Translations under genes and position numbers: made by a program | Shown here: positions 32,959 through 44,477 of the stretch, piece after piece | Position numbering within the stretch: position 1 is the stretch's first letter | Layout: each line of letters starts with the position of its first letter | Notes under the pieces: model-generated | What the model was told of the DNA's origin: nothing | The model's input: the letters and a program-made list of their open reading frames with translations, nothing else | Database searches by the model: none | Source of the DNA: Orientallactaga sibirica | Lineage: Eukaryota; Chordata; Mammalia; Rodentia; Dipodidae | Length of the DNA stretch: 64,000 nt | Assembly (NCBI GenBank): GCA_036365145.1 | Contig: JAEOAD010000055.1 | Span: 186,001 to 250,000, forward strand | Direction of reading: 5' to 3'

Positions 32959-33027
32959 AAAGGAATAATATTTTAACAACCTTCTTGCAGCAGCCCTACC
33001 AGCTCATAAAATGCTAAGCCCCAGTGT

Positions 33028-33271
33028 TATTATTTTTAATATTTTATTTATTTTTAATTTTTTATTTATTTATTTATTTATTTGAGAGAGAAAGCTAGGA
33101 AGAGGCAGAGAGAGAGAGAGAATGAGCATGCCAGGGCTCTAGCCACTGCAAACAAACTCCAGACGCATGTGCCACCTTGTGCATCTGGCTTAAGTGGGTT
33201 CTGGGGAATCAAACCTGGGTCTTTAGGCTTTGCAGGCAAGTACCTTAACCACTAAGCCATCTCTCCAGTCC
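33028..33271 (-). mobile_element. B2-like SINE
   Basis: Complete, with a long ATTTATTT tail. Confidence 0.88.
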
Positions 33272-33274
33272 CAC

Positions 33275-33462
33275 TTTTTAATGTTTTTATTTACTTATTT
33301 GAGAAAGTATAGGCACCCCAGCATTTCTTGGGGCTGTAAACAAATTCTAGACATATGCACCATTTTGTGCATCTGGCTTTATGTGGGTACTGGAGAATTG
33401 AATCTGGGCAAACAGGCTTTGCATGCAAATGCTTTTAACCACTGAGTCATCTCCCCAGCCCC
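33275..33462 (-). mobile_element. B2-like SINE
   Basis: Shortened GA part; diverged. Confidence 0.82.
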
Positions 33463-33613
33463 CACAGCATTATTAATATCTAAAGAGAACAGTGGTTTCC
33501 CTAGTATAACTAGGTTTAACCCAAACACACATGCTATCTCTATCTAGCCAGCTGGGATTTGAACCTAGGTACTTGCATATGAATAGGCAAACAGTCTACC
33601 CATTCTTCAATCT

Positions 33614-33788
33614 TTTTTTTTGTTGGTGTTTTTTTGGGGTTTTTTTTTTTTTCGGGTTTTTGGTCCCACTCCAGCTCAGGCGGACCTGAAATTCACTCTG
33701 TAGTCTCAGGGTGGCCTTGAATTCACAACGATTCTCCTACCTCTGCCTCCTGAGTGCTGGGATTAAAGTCCTGTGCCACCACGCCCGG
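33614..33788 (-). mobile_element. B1 SINE
   Basis: Long T/G tail and reversed head CGCCCGG. Confidence 0.88.
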
Positions 33789-33867
33789 ATAAATCCCCAT
33801 TTTGAAAGACTGTCTATAAAGTTCCTGAAGTGATACAGTTGTGTATCACTTCAATAATAAGAAGGAA

Positions 33868-34124
33868 AGGGCGTTGGGGGGTAGCACAGTGGTGGAGCAC
33901 TTCCTGGCATGTTTGAGGCCTTGCAGGGGGTGGGGGACAGTGGTGGTGGCTAGCATATTTGAAGTCACTAGAATTGAGTTGAGGGCCCAGTTCTGCAGTG
34001 CATACTCTGTAATCCTAACACTCTGCAAGCTGAGGCAAAAGGATTAGGAGTTGGAGAGCAACCTGGATTACAGAATGAGTTCCAAGCCAGCCTCAGCTAT
34101 ATAGTAAGATCCTGTCTTAAAGAC
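33868..34124 (+). mobile_element. ID-B1 composite SINE (B1-dID type)
   Basis: ID-like head (GGGGGGTAGCACAGTGGTGG) joined to a B1-like second half (CTGTAATCCTAACACTCTGC to AGATCCTGTCTTAAAGAC). Confidence 0.65.
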
Positions 34125-34175
34125 AAAAAGAGCTGAGTTTATGGCAGTTTTGTTTTGGTTTTTTATTCATTTTTT

Positions 34176-34256
34176 TCCTTTCCTTTTCTCTCTCTCTCCC
34201 TTTCTTTCTCCCTTCCTTCCTTCCTTCCTTCCTTTCTTTCTTTCTTTCTTTCTTTG
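34176..34256. repeat. CT-rich, (CTTC)n and (CTTT)n run
   Basis: Low-complexity pyrimidine tract. Confidence 0.9.
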
Positions 34257-34398
34257 TTTTCTGAAGTAGAATCTTACTCTAGTCTTGATGGACCTAGAAT
34301 TCACTATGTAGTCTCAGGGTGGCCTCAGACTTACAGCAATCCTCCCACCTCTGCCTCCTGAGTGCTGGGATTAAAGGCATGCACCACTACGCCCGGCC
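34257..34398 (-). mobile_element. B1 SINE
   Basis: Diverged tail half, good head. Confidence 0.85.
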
Positions 34399-34404
34399 CC
34401 TGTT

Positions 34405-34632
34405 GTTGTTAATTTCATTTAATTTAACTTTACTTATTTATACACTGGAGTGGGGGGGGGAGGGGGAGGCAGGCAAGAGGCAGGCACACCAGGGCCTTCA
34501 GCCACTGCAAACAAACGCCACACGCATGCACAACATTGTGCATGTGGCTTTCGTGGGTCCTGGAGAATTGAACCTGGGTCTATAGATTTCACAGGCAAAT
34601 GCTTTAACCACGACACCATCTTTCCAGCCCCA
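34405..34632 (-). mobile_element. B2-like SINE
   Basis: It carries a G-rich run (GTGGGGGGGGGAGGGGG) in place of the GA run. Confidence 0.85.
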
Positions 34633-34634
34633 CC

Positions 34635-34748
34635 TTGTTTTTGAGGCAGGGTCTCACTGTAGCCCCAGAATGGCCTTGAACTCAGGCTGTCCTCCTACCT
34701 CAGCCCCCCAAGTCCTAGGATTAAAGGCGTGCACCACCGTGCCTTGCT
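34635..34748 (-). mobile_element. B1 SINE
   Basis: It has an internal deletion around the ACTATGTAGTC region. Confidence 0.82.
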
Positions 34749-34823
34749 AGTTTGTTCTCCAATAGTAAACATAAAGCAGCTTCACCTTCATGATTTTGAA
34801 TATAACACACACAGATTCAGCTT

Positions 34824-34955
34824 CTTGTTATTGTTTTAAGACAGTATCTCACCATATAGCCCTGACTGTCCTAGAATTTACGATGTAGGACAGACTGGTC
34901 TCCAACTTGCAGCAATTCTTCCTAACTCTGCCTCCCAAGTGCTGGTATTACAAAT
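34824..34955 (-). mobile_element. old B1 SINE
   Basis: Diverged (CTCACCATATAGCCCTGACT). Confidence 0.65.
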
Positions 34956-35152
34956 ATTTTTATTATTTATTTATTTATTTATTTAAGAGAGAAAAAGGCA
35001 GAGACAGAGAGACAGAGGCAGATAGAGAATGGGGAACTCCAGGCGCATGTGCCACCTTGTGCATCTGGCTTACGTGAGTCCTGGGCAATCGAACCTAGGT
35101 TCTTAGGCTTCACAGGCAAGCACCTTACCCGCTAGGCCATCTCTCCAGCCCG
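34956..35152 (-). mobile_element. B2-like SINE
   Basis: The CCAGCCACTGC segment has been lost (GGGGAACTCCAGGCGC). Confidence 0.85.
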
Positions 35153-35221
35153 AGTGGTGGGGTTATAATAATGCACCATACCTGGCACATACACAGTTTT
35201 CTAAGGAAACTATGCTTTTTT

Positions 35222-35538
35222 TCATATGTGGAATATGTAGAGTATGCACATGCCTGTACACACATGTGTGCAGAGGCCAGAAGAGACCACTGAGTGTCCT
35301 CCATAGTTCTTCTGCTTTATTTCTATGAGGCCAAGTCTCTCCCGGATCCTGGAACTGCTTTTCTCCCCCGACACCCACACTGGCTGTCCAGCAAGCCCCA
35401 GTGATGGCCCGGTCTCTACCTCCCACATACCAACCTGGGGTTACAAGTCTGCTTGGCTGTACACAACTTCTCACGTGGTCTCAGGCTCTGGAGTTTATGC
35501 AGCAAGTGCTCGTTCCCGCTGAGCCATCTCCCCAGCAC
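35222..35538 (-). mobile_element. B4/RSINE1-like composite SINE
   Basis: GT/CA-rich end, GGCTGTCCAGCAAGCCCCAG, and the reversed ID-like head CTGAGCCATCTCCCCAGC. Confidence 0.75.
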
Positions 35539-37014
35539 CGTTATCAGTGATATGGCTCCTGTCCCCACGCCATCTGGACTACAGCAGACGACTATGGCCC
35601 TCCCTCCTGCCCCTCCTCACCTTTCAGAGGGTTTCAGACACAGTTAATCAAATCAGGCCTCCCTCTCAGGACTTCCCAGCCTCCACAGGGAAAGGCTGAG
35701 GCCCATTAGTGAGCGCCAGACCCAATCCTCATCCAGGGCCCCCTCATGCCCAAGCCCCATCCCAAAAAGTGGGTCAAGGGAGCAAGGTGTGGCCCTCACT
35801 TGCAAGTCGATGTAAGTAAAAGGGCTGGTTGTAGGCCTTGTGAAAAAGTCTGTCACAAACTGCCCCCTCTGGTTCCAGTATGAATTTCTCAAATGGACCC
35901 ACTCTGCCTCCAAGCCACTCTTCACAGGCATGTTTCTCACACGTGCTCCCAAGGCTTTACCCCAAGGCCTCTCTGTAAGCCCTTGACCACTGAGTCCCAG
36001 CCCACTATTCTCATCCCTGCCTCCTGCCTTTCTCTCTCCACCCCAAGCCCGCAGCCAGTGTATACTGGAGCCCACTGGGCCAACATGATGCCAGACAGAA
36101 CATTCCCCTCACTCTGACCCCATAGCCCTGCCCCAGCCCACCTTCTCTGTAACCCAGTCCCCTCATCTGGAGGCCTCAGCTAGTCCCTTCCCATCAGTCC
36201 ACAGCCACAGCGTCCCAGACACCACCATGGGCAGCTGGGTGCCGGCTGGCCTGGTTCTTGCCCCTTAGTACAGCAGGGCTTTCCTGGGGTCAGGGACTTC
36301 TGCAAACCTCTGAGCACCACAGGGGCATGTGCTGGGGACATGGGAGGCTTGAGGTGACACAGCAGAACTCCAGGAAGATCCTCCTCTGTGGCTGCCAACC
36401 TCTTGGGGGCCCACAGGGGACTGTGAGCAGCTAAATGGGACAGAAACAGGAAGCCGCTGACCACAGGAGGATGGACGAGTACAGGGCTGACCACAGGATC
36501 ACTGCTAACAGGAGGGTACATATCAGGGTCACTGACACTCATGTTATAGGACCTTTATGATACACTCATGGGACTGAGTGCCAGCACTGATGGGGGAAGG
36601 TAAGTTGGCCAACCTAAAGCTCCTGCCTGTGAGAAGGGGACTTGGTGGGCTCTTGGACCTAAAAATAGTGACCTCGGAAAACAGGGACCTGGACCTGCCC
36701 TCACCCTAGGTGAGCCCTGGAATGGAGAGACTGGATAGAAGATAAGGGGGGCCTTGCTGGTGGCACCTGAAAGGGGAAGCTGCCAGTTGGGGGGGGGAGC
36801 AGATGGCGAAGCAAGGGCTGGGCCAGGAAGAGAGGAGATGCAGACTTTGGCCTCTTATGTGGTGTGTGACTTCAGCTTCCCCCACTACACAACCAGACAT
36901 CAGGCAGGAAGACTCCTGAGTTGATCTCCCCTCTCCAGCCTTGTCAGGGCCACAGGAGGCACACGATCCCACCCCCCCCCCACCAGCTCTCTTGATTAGA
37001 GCACCTACAGGCCA
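35539..37014. other. single-copy DNA
   Basis: No gene or SINE seen; GC-rich, with C and G runs near 36790 and 36968. Confidence 0.5.
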
Positions 37015-37210
37015 GGTTACAGGGTGCTTACTGTCTACCAGGCACCCCACTAATATTCTGTACACACTCCCCCCACAAGTCTCAGAAACCTAGAAAGCAG
37101 ATCATTGAACCCATTTTACAGATAGAAAAACTGAGCCTTAGAAAGGTCAAGTAACTTACTCAAGGTCACACAAGAGCCAGAGCCTGAACCAAGGGTTTCC
37201 CAGACCATTC
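37015..37210 (+). mobile_element. MIR SINE
   Basis: CCATTTTACAGATAGAAAAAC, GTAACTTACTCAAGGTCACA and GAGCCTGAACC follow the MIR consensus in order. Confidence 0.8.
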
Positions 37211-37439
37211 TCCCCATTTCTTCTCCTCAGAAGGGACACTGTGGAGACAGGCAGAGACCAAGGAGAACTCAGGAAAGAGGCAAGGGAGTGAAGGTGAAGC
37301 AGGGCTTCAGAGGCATATAGAGCACTCAGTGACAGGCAGACAGCAGGGGGCTTCCTAAGTGCTCTGAGCCCCACTTTCCTCAACTGTACCATGGGATTTC
37401 TCTTTTCTTTCTTCCTCTTCTTTTTCTTCTCCTTCTCCT

Positions 37440-37551
37440 TTTTGAGGCAGCTGGCCTTGAACTCACTATGTAGCCTACAATAGCCTCAAACTCTCAGCAA
37501 ACAGCCTGCCTCAGCCTCCCTAGTGCCAGGATGAAGGTATGCACTGCTCAC
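37440..37551 (-). mobile_element. old B1 SINE
   Basis: CTTGAACTCACTATGTAGCC and GCCTCAGCCTCCCTAGTGCC; preceded by a CTT-rich tract. Confidence 0.6.
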
Positions 37552-38079
37552 CCCCTTACGATGGGATTACAGTCGGGTCACTTCATATTGCAGACCTCTG
37601 AGGAATAAACACACACCTTTACCAGAGACCCCAAGCCTGATGACTCCCACTCACTCAGAGTATAAGCCAAAGCCAGCCTGTGGCCAGGCAGGCCCCCAAG
37701 CTCTGTCCCTGTTGCCTGCTATCTCCTGCCTCCTTGCGGTGAGGGTCACTCCCCTGCTTGATGGGCTCAATGCTGGGATGTGAGCTCGCTCTTGCCAGGA
37801 ATGTTCTGCAACAGACACCTGGTGGCTCCAACACTTTTTCCAAGCATAAGGCCTTTGTGACCCAGGCTCAGTCTACAGCCTCCCACCCATCACTGCCAGG
37901 CACTATTTGATCCAGTTATTTGATAATGTCAGACTCCTCGGTGTGGAGATCCAGGCCTCGCTATACCAGAGCTGTGACCCCAGTGGCTAGAAGGGTGAAA
38001 AAAGAATCCAGTAAGACTGTGAAAGAGGCCTGAAGTGAATTGAGGTCTGGCTTGCAGGAGGCATTCCAGACACGACAAC
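37552..38079. other. single-copy DNA
   Basis: Nothing recognised before the minisatellite. Confidence 0.4.
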
Positions 38080-39372
38080 TGAAGTCCCCTGTCCCTGCTC
38101 ACCCTCCTGAAGTCCTCTGCCCCTGCTCGCCCTCCTGAAGTTCCCTGCTCACCCTCCTGAAGTCCCCTGTCCCTGCTCACCCTCCTGAAGTTCCCTGCTC
38201 ACCCTCCTGAAGCCCCCTGCTCCTGCTCACCCTCCTGAAGTTCCCTGCTCACCCTCCTGAAGTCCCCTGCCCCTGCTCACCCTCCTGAAGTCCTCTGCTC
38301 CTGCTCACCCTCCTGAAGTCCCCTGCCCTGCTCACCCTCCTGAAGTGCTCACCCTCCCCCTGTCCCCCTGCTCACCCTCCAGTCCCCTGCCCCTCCTGAA
38401 GCCTCCTGCTCCTGCTCACCCCCTGAAGTCCCCTGGCCTCGCTCGCTCTCCTGAAGCCTCCTGCTCACCCTCCTGAAGTCCCCTGGCCTCACTCGCTCTC
38501 CTGAAGCCTCCTGCTCACCCTCCTGAAGTGCCCTGGCCTCGCTCGCTCTCCTGAAGCCTCCCTGCTCACCCTCCTGAAGTCCCCTGGCCTCGCTCGCTCT
38601 CCTGAAGCCTCCTGCTCACCCTCCTGAAGTGCCCTGGCCTCGCTCGCTCTCCTGAAGCCTCCCGCTCACCCTCGTGAAGTCTCCCGCCCCCGCTCACCCT
38701 CCTGAAGTCCCCTGTCTCCACTCACCCTCCTGAAGTCCCCTGCCCCTGCTCACCCTCCTGAAGTCCCCTGCCCCTGCTCACCCTCCTGAAGCCCCCTGCC
38801 TCCCTGAAGCCTCCTGCTCACCCACCCTCCTGAAGCCTCCTGCTCAGTCCCCCCTGTCCCCTTCACCCTCCTGAAGCCCCCTGCTCGCCCCCTGAAGTTC
38901 CCTGCTCACCCTCCTGAAGTCCCCTGGCCCCTGCCCCTGAAGCCTCCTGCTCACCCCTGAAGTCCCCTGCCCCTGCTCACCCTCCTGAAGTCCCCTGCCC
39001 CTGCTCACCCTCCTGAAGCCCCCTGCCCCCGCTCACCCTGTGAAGTCTCACCCTCCTGAAGCCCCTGCCCCCGCTCACCCTCCTGAAGCCCCCTGCCCCT
39101 GCCTCACACCCTCCTGAAGTCCCCTGCCCCTGCTCACCCTCTTGAAGTCTCCTGCTCACCCTCCTGAAGCCCCCTGCCCCCGCTCACCCTCCTGAAGCCC
39201 CAGCCCCCCCTCCTCGCCCTCCTGAAGCCCCTGCCCCCTCACCCTCCACCCTCCTGAAGTCCCCCCCCTGCCCCTGTCTCTGCCCTCCTGAAGCCCCTGA
39301 TCGCCCCCTGCCCCTGCTCACCCTAATGGTGTCCCCGCCCCTGCTCACCCTCCTAGAGTTGCCCTGCTCCTC
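38080..39372. repeat. large CT-rich minisatellite, basic word CTGCTCACCCTCCTGAAG
   Basis: About 1.3 kb of variable 18-32 bp units built from CTGCTCACCCTCCTGAAG plus TCCCCTGCCC. A higher-order 50-bp unit occurs five times at 38434-38685 (starts 38434, 38484, 38534, 38585, 38635). The minus strand is G-rich and repeats GAGGGTGAGC. Open frames in it (glycine-rich peptides) are by-products. Confidence 0.97.
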
Positions 39373-40454
39373 TTCCTGGATTCCTTCCCCAGAAAGTCTC
39401 TGAAGCCACACTGGGTAGCTGCAGGGGCTGGACATGCACTCAGACACACATGTGTGCATGTGTGCACACACATAGAGGTAGGAAGGTGAGACAGGGAAAG
39501 GGAAAGGTCTTCAGGGGGCTGCACGAAGGACGGGAACCTCCTGGTAAGATGGCAGAGAGGGAGGCTGGGTGTGAAATCCCAGGCAGATGGCTAGGAGAAC
39601 TTCTCAGACTTTAGGCTGGACTCAATTCTTTCTATCTCTGAGGCTGCCCCAGCCACTTCCTACTAGGTGGTCCATACGCAGGAAAAGAACTGCCTCTCCG
39701 ACCCCTTCAGGCTGCCCATCACTCACTGAGTCCCCAGACCAGCTGAGAACCTCCCTTAGCTCCCAGAAGTCTGAAGCCCACCTCCACCCACAAGGAAACA
39801 CCTGCTTTTCCCCCTGCCTACCCTCCAGAGCTCCCCGCTGCCCAGGACACTCACAGCACCCCCACCACTGGCCTGGGCTTATACTGCCCCCTGTCTGGAT
39901 CGCAGTTCTCCACCCTTCCTTCCCAGCCCACTGACCACTTGCTCCAGGAGGCAGTCTCTGGGACTCATAGGTCACAGGAGTCACTCTACCTATATCTGTC
40001 AGTGCACACCTTCTCTCACTCCCAGCACAGACAGGATCAGACACTGGTTCTCCTGCATCTCTAAGGTCCCACACGGCGAGTAGCTACTGTTTTAATGGAC
40101 ACTTCCCACTTTGGAATAACGAGGAGCCCAGGTCATTCTGCAGTCAGCGGCCTCCTAGTACCAATTCTTCCTGTTCCACTGGTGACCACCCCAGCTCTTC
40201 TCCAATACTGCCCAGCCCCCAACCACCTGCTCCTTGGACATCAGGCACAACCCCATCCAACCGTCCCTACTTCCTAGAGAGGGTAAGAGCCTACCCAGAG
40301 CCACACAGAGGTCAGGAACATGACCTAGGCCTTGGCCCGTAGCCTGAGCGCAGTCTCTTTCTGGGTCTATTCTTGGAAGACCTGGGGGAGGGGTATCCCT
40401 TTAGATAGTGTCAGAGATGCCAGAGCAAACCTGCTACAGAGTGGTTTTTAGAGC
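39373..40454. other. single-copy DNA
   Basis: No exon or SINE recognised. Confidence 0.5.
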
Positions 40455-40600
40455 CCAGCCTGGTGGCGTACACCTTTAATCCCAGCACTCGGGAGGCAGA
40501 GGAAGGAGGATTGCCAAGAGTTTGAGGCCACCCTGAGACTACATAGTGAATTCCAGGTCAGTCTGGGCTAGAATGAGACCCCACCTCAAAAAAAAAAAAA
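40455..40600 (+). mobile_element. B1 SINE
   Basis: Full monomer with an A tract. Confidence 0.9.
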
Positions 40601-40649
40601 AAAACAAGAAAACAAAACAACAACAAAAAAAAGAGAAATGTGGTTTTTG

Positions 40650-40813
40650 GCCAGGCCTGGTGCCACAAGCCTTTAATCCCAGCACTCAAGAGGCCCAGGT
40701 AGGAGGATCGCTGTGAGTTCAAGGCCAGCCTGAGACTACATAGTGAATTAGTGAATTCCAGGTCAGCCTGGGCTAGAGTGAGACCCTACCTCAACCCCCC
40801 ACCCACCCAAAAA
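40650..40813 (+). mobile_element. B1 SINE
   Basis: It contains a small duplication (GTGAATTAGTGAATTCC). Confidence 0.88.
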
Positions 40814-40824
40814 AAAAGAAATGA

Positions 40825-41003
40825 GGTTTTCCCAGGGTCTTATGTAGCCAAGGATGTTCTTGAACTCCTTGACCTTCTGAGTGCTGGGATTATAGGCTAC
40901 AAGTGTGTGCCACCCTGCTCGGTTTATGTGGTGCTAATGATGGAAACCGGGACTTTATGCATGCTAGACAAGTACTCTATCAACTGGGCTGCACCCCCAG
41001 GCG
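40825..41003 (-). mobile_element. ID-B1 composite SINE (B1-dID type)
   Basis: B1-like part (GAGTGCTGGGATTATAGGC) followed by the reversed ID head (CTCTATCAACTGGGCTGCAC). Confidence 0.7.
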
Positions 41004-41387
41004 GATGGGCAGGTTTTCAGGCCACCGGCATTAGAGGCGGGTCTGTGGTCAGGTCAGGGACCTGGAATAGAACTACTAGGAGGCCCCTGGATCTTCAGAG
41101 CAGAGAAAGAGACAGAAGGAGGACGAACCACCCCAGTCGGAGGGGGAAAGGGTGACTTTCAGCTGATGCTCAGAACCCCTTTAGCAAGCAAAGAAGGGCT
41201 ACACCCACGCGGCTGTGTTGTCATCTGTTAAAGCAGCAGTCAGTCCCCATCCTGTCCTGGTGGGCTTGGGTGGGGGGATTCCTTTCTGTCTGTCAGGCCC
41301 AGAATGGCCTTTGGGAAAAGCTGTTGTATTTTAGTCACAAAACTGCACAGCAGCTGGCTGAAGGTCCTTGCTAAAGAGACCAAAGGG
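41004..41387. other. single-copy DNA
   Basis: Nothing recognised. Confidence 0.4.
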
Positions 41388-41608
41388 GGCTGGAGAGATG
41401 GCTTGGCAGTTAAGGCACTTGCCTATGAAGCCTAAGGACCCATGTTCGACTCTCCAGGTCCCACATAAGCCAGACATGCAAAGGTGAGGCAAACGCAAGG
41501 TTGCACATGCCCACTAGGTGGTACAGGTGTCTGGAGTTCAACTGCAGTGGCTGGAGCCCTGGCATGTCAATTCTCTCTCTCTCTAAAAAGTAAAAATAAA
41601 TAAATAAG
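41388..41608 (+). mobile_element. B2-like SINE
   Basis: Long-body variant (AAGGTTGCACATGCCCAC). Confidence 0.88.
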
Positions 41609-41755
41609 GGCTGGAGAGATGGCTTAGTGGTTAAGGCACTTGCCTGCAAAGCCAAAGGACCCAGGTTGGATTCCCCAGGACCTAGGTAAGCCAGATACAC
41701 AAGGTGGCACACACATCTAAAGTTCATTTGCAGTGGCTGGAAGCCCTGGTATGCC

Positions 41756-41813
<58 letters not shown>

Positions 41814-41866
41814 CTTTCCCTCTCTCAAATAAAAAAATTTTTTTAATAAAATAAATTTTTAAAAAG
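41609..41866 (+). mobile_element. B2-like SINE with (CT)n
   Basis: The CT region has grown to about 50 bases at 41760-41809. Confidence 0.9.
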
Positions 41867-42761
41867 AGACCAAAAGATAAAGGCTCAGGTGGGTGAAAGT
41901 GTCACCCAGGTCATACAACAATGGGTGCAGAGCTGCCCCAACCCCTGGGTTGTCAAAGGCTGAGCACAATGACACAGAGCCCCTCAGAGGGAAATGGCAC
42001 AGAAGGGGGCATCTCAGCAAGGAGCTCAACAGCCAGGAGGGTCTTCCGGGAAGAACGCAGGGCCTGCAGGGAACGGACCTCTTTCTGCAGGGGCAGCCCC
42101 TGACCCATGAGCATGGCCTCTGTGCCCACAGCAGGACCTTGCTGGATGCCAGAAGCTGGGGAAAATGATAAAACTTCAAGACCGGTGACCAAGGCCTAAT
42201 CTCTCATCCAAGCCAGGGCAGTGTGTCTCCTCAGCCTCCCTGCTCACACTCCCTCTCTGAAGGGTCCCCAAAGCTGGCTTTGACCCTTCGAGGCTTAAGC
42301 TAAGACTTGAGCCACATCTCATGCTGACTCTAATGTGGACAGTATAACTCTGACCTGTGACCCAACCAGCCCCCAGCCTTCTTGGGCCTCCCCTCAACTG
42401 CACTCTGGTGTCCATGGTCCAGCCCCACCTCCCTCAGTGAAAGCAGTGGGTCTGATGCTGTTGTTCACCACCACAAGATGACGGCCGTCTCCACTTCCAC
42501 AGGGGTCCCACAGACAGCAGCACAGACTTCTGGACAGGAAGACAAAGGCATGTATTCCACAGCCTGGAAGCCAACAGGGCCTCTGAGGCACCAAGAAACC
42601 TAGCCATGGTGTAGCACAAGATTCAGTCTCAACTCAGGGTGACCCACCCCAACCCCAGGCTCTGTAGACCTCAACTTTCAGAAAATCAGAAGCTGGGATA
42701 CCCTGAACAGCAAACCCTAGACTTCTCAAACATCTGATGCCTCCACTCTCAGACTCAAGAC
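41867..42761. other. single-copy DNA
   Basis: No gene or repeat recognised. Confidence 0.5.
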
Positions 42762-42977
42762 TTTTTTTTAAATGAGGGAGTGAGATCAAGAGAGAGAGAC
42801 AGAGAAAGAGAGACAGAGAACTGGCACACCAGGGCCTCCAGCCACTGCAATTGAACTCCAGATGCGTGTGCCACCTTGTGTGCATGCATCTGGCTTACAT
42901 GGGATCTGGGCAGTGGAACTTGGGTCTTTAGGTTTCACAGGCAAGCACCTTAACTGCTAAGCCATGTCTCCAGCCCC
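42762..42977 (-). mobile_element. B2-like SINE
   Basis: Complete; TTTTTTTTAAATGAGGGAGTG tail side. Confidence 0.85.
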
Positions 42978-43776
42978 TGACTCAGAATCTTAAAAGGCAG
43001 CTAATATGGAGCAAAATGGTGGCAAAGGGTTCTCTCCGCACCACCATGGGCTCTCACCTAGCTCATTTAGTTGGTTCTAGTGTTGCCCATTCCTAGGGCT
43101 GAGGGGTCTGAGAAGAGGAAGAAAAAGAAGGGATGCCCAGATGGGTGCTGGTGGAAATGACTTTGGCACCCGAGAAGCCAAAGAACACTGGCACTTCAGC
43201 TCTGGACAGCCCCCTTCCTGGGAGCTGACCATCCCATGGCAGCCTGACTAAGGAAGCTAGGATGGAGCCAGGCCTCCCAGGGTTCCTGGGTAGCCAAGAT
43301 TCCAGGTGACGTCCTGTCCCTGGGCTCCACCCTCAGATAAGGGCAGAGGAATGGCCCTGAGAGGTCCTGCCCTTACCTCACCAGAATGAAGACAAGAAAG
43401 AGGAAGTTTCTGGCACATGGAGGAGGGCATGACATGGACCTCAGATCCCTGCACCCCACCCTGACACCCTGAGGTCCTGAGCACCACATACTTGACCTTA
43501 GGTGGCCTTTGAGTCTTGGCCTCTTGACTCTGAGAATATTGCCAAGGCTTGTTCAGTTATGAACACCAAGCATGGCAGACCTCAGACCTCTAAGAACTGA
43601 CACCCAGTTTGTTTGGTGATACAGACTTGGACCCTGTGATCAGGCAGTGGGGAGCATCTACAGGAAGCTCAAGGCTTCATTCAGAAACCCTACCTAGGTG
43701 CCAGGCAGAGAAGAGAGCATCCCAACCTGGGTTCCTATCCAGCTCTCACCTCCTCGGCTCCAAGATCATTGGTGAC
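42978..43776. other. single-copy DNA
   Basis: No gene or repeat recognised. Confidence 0.5.
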
Positions 43777-44001
43777 GGGCTGGAGAGATGGCTTAGCAGT
43801 TAAGGCGCTTGCCTGCAAAGCCTAAGAACACAGGTCCCACATAAACCAGATGCAAAGTGATGCAAGCATGCAATGTTGCTCATGCGCCACAAGGGGGTGC
43901 ACACATCTGGAGTTTGTTCACAATGGCTGAAAGGCCCTAGTACACCCATTCTCTCCCTCTCTCTTTCTCAAAAATAAAATAATAATTAAAAAGAAAAGAT
44001 C
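43777..44001 (+). mobile_element. B2-like SINE, long subfamily
   Basis: It lacks the block between AAGAACACA and GGTCCCAC. Confidence 0.88.
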
Positions 44002-44299
44002 ATTGGCAAGTCTCACTGACCATCAACAGACCTCAGTCTCTTCATCAGCAGAACAAGGTCTGAGAAAAGCCAGGGGTACAGTATAAAATCAGCACTCCCC
44101 AAGAAGCACCCACACTATAATTGGGCACCTAGAACTCAATGCACTTAGGCCAGGCTACAAGTAGGACGCCCTTGCAGAAACCTCTGCCCCAGAGCTGGTC
44201 ACCAGCAATGTCACAAGCCAGGCAGCCCACCAGTTTCTGCCTGTCACCCCAGCTGGGAGATCCCAGGGCCAGGACTGCGTTTGAATCTCCTGTCTGCAA

Positions 44300-44405
44300 T
44301 GCCTCCCTTTGTTCAGGGCAGAGTCCCAGCAAGTCTAAGAAATGGGAAATCGCCTCGTGGCCTCACTTTCCTCATCTGTAACATGGGAATGGCCAGGAAA
44401 TAATA
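44300..44405 (-). mobile_element. MIR remnant
   Basis: CTCACTTTCCTCATCTGTAAC is the reversed MIR core. Confidence 0.55.
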
Positions 44406-44423
44406 CTTTATTATACTTTATTT

Positions 44424-44428
<5 letters not shown>

Positions 44429-44467
<39 letters not shown>
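44429..44467. repeat. (TA)n microsatellite
   Basis: About 19 TA units followed by CACACATATG. Confidence 0.95.

Positions 44468-44477
<10 letters not shown>

Noticed and set aside
38977..39471. Glycine/arginine-rich open frames resembling a collagen-like protein
   Set aside because: Translations of the CT-rich minisatellite; no consistent unit length in codons and no splice or start context.
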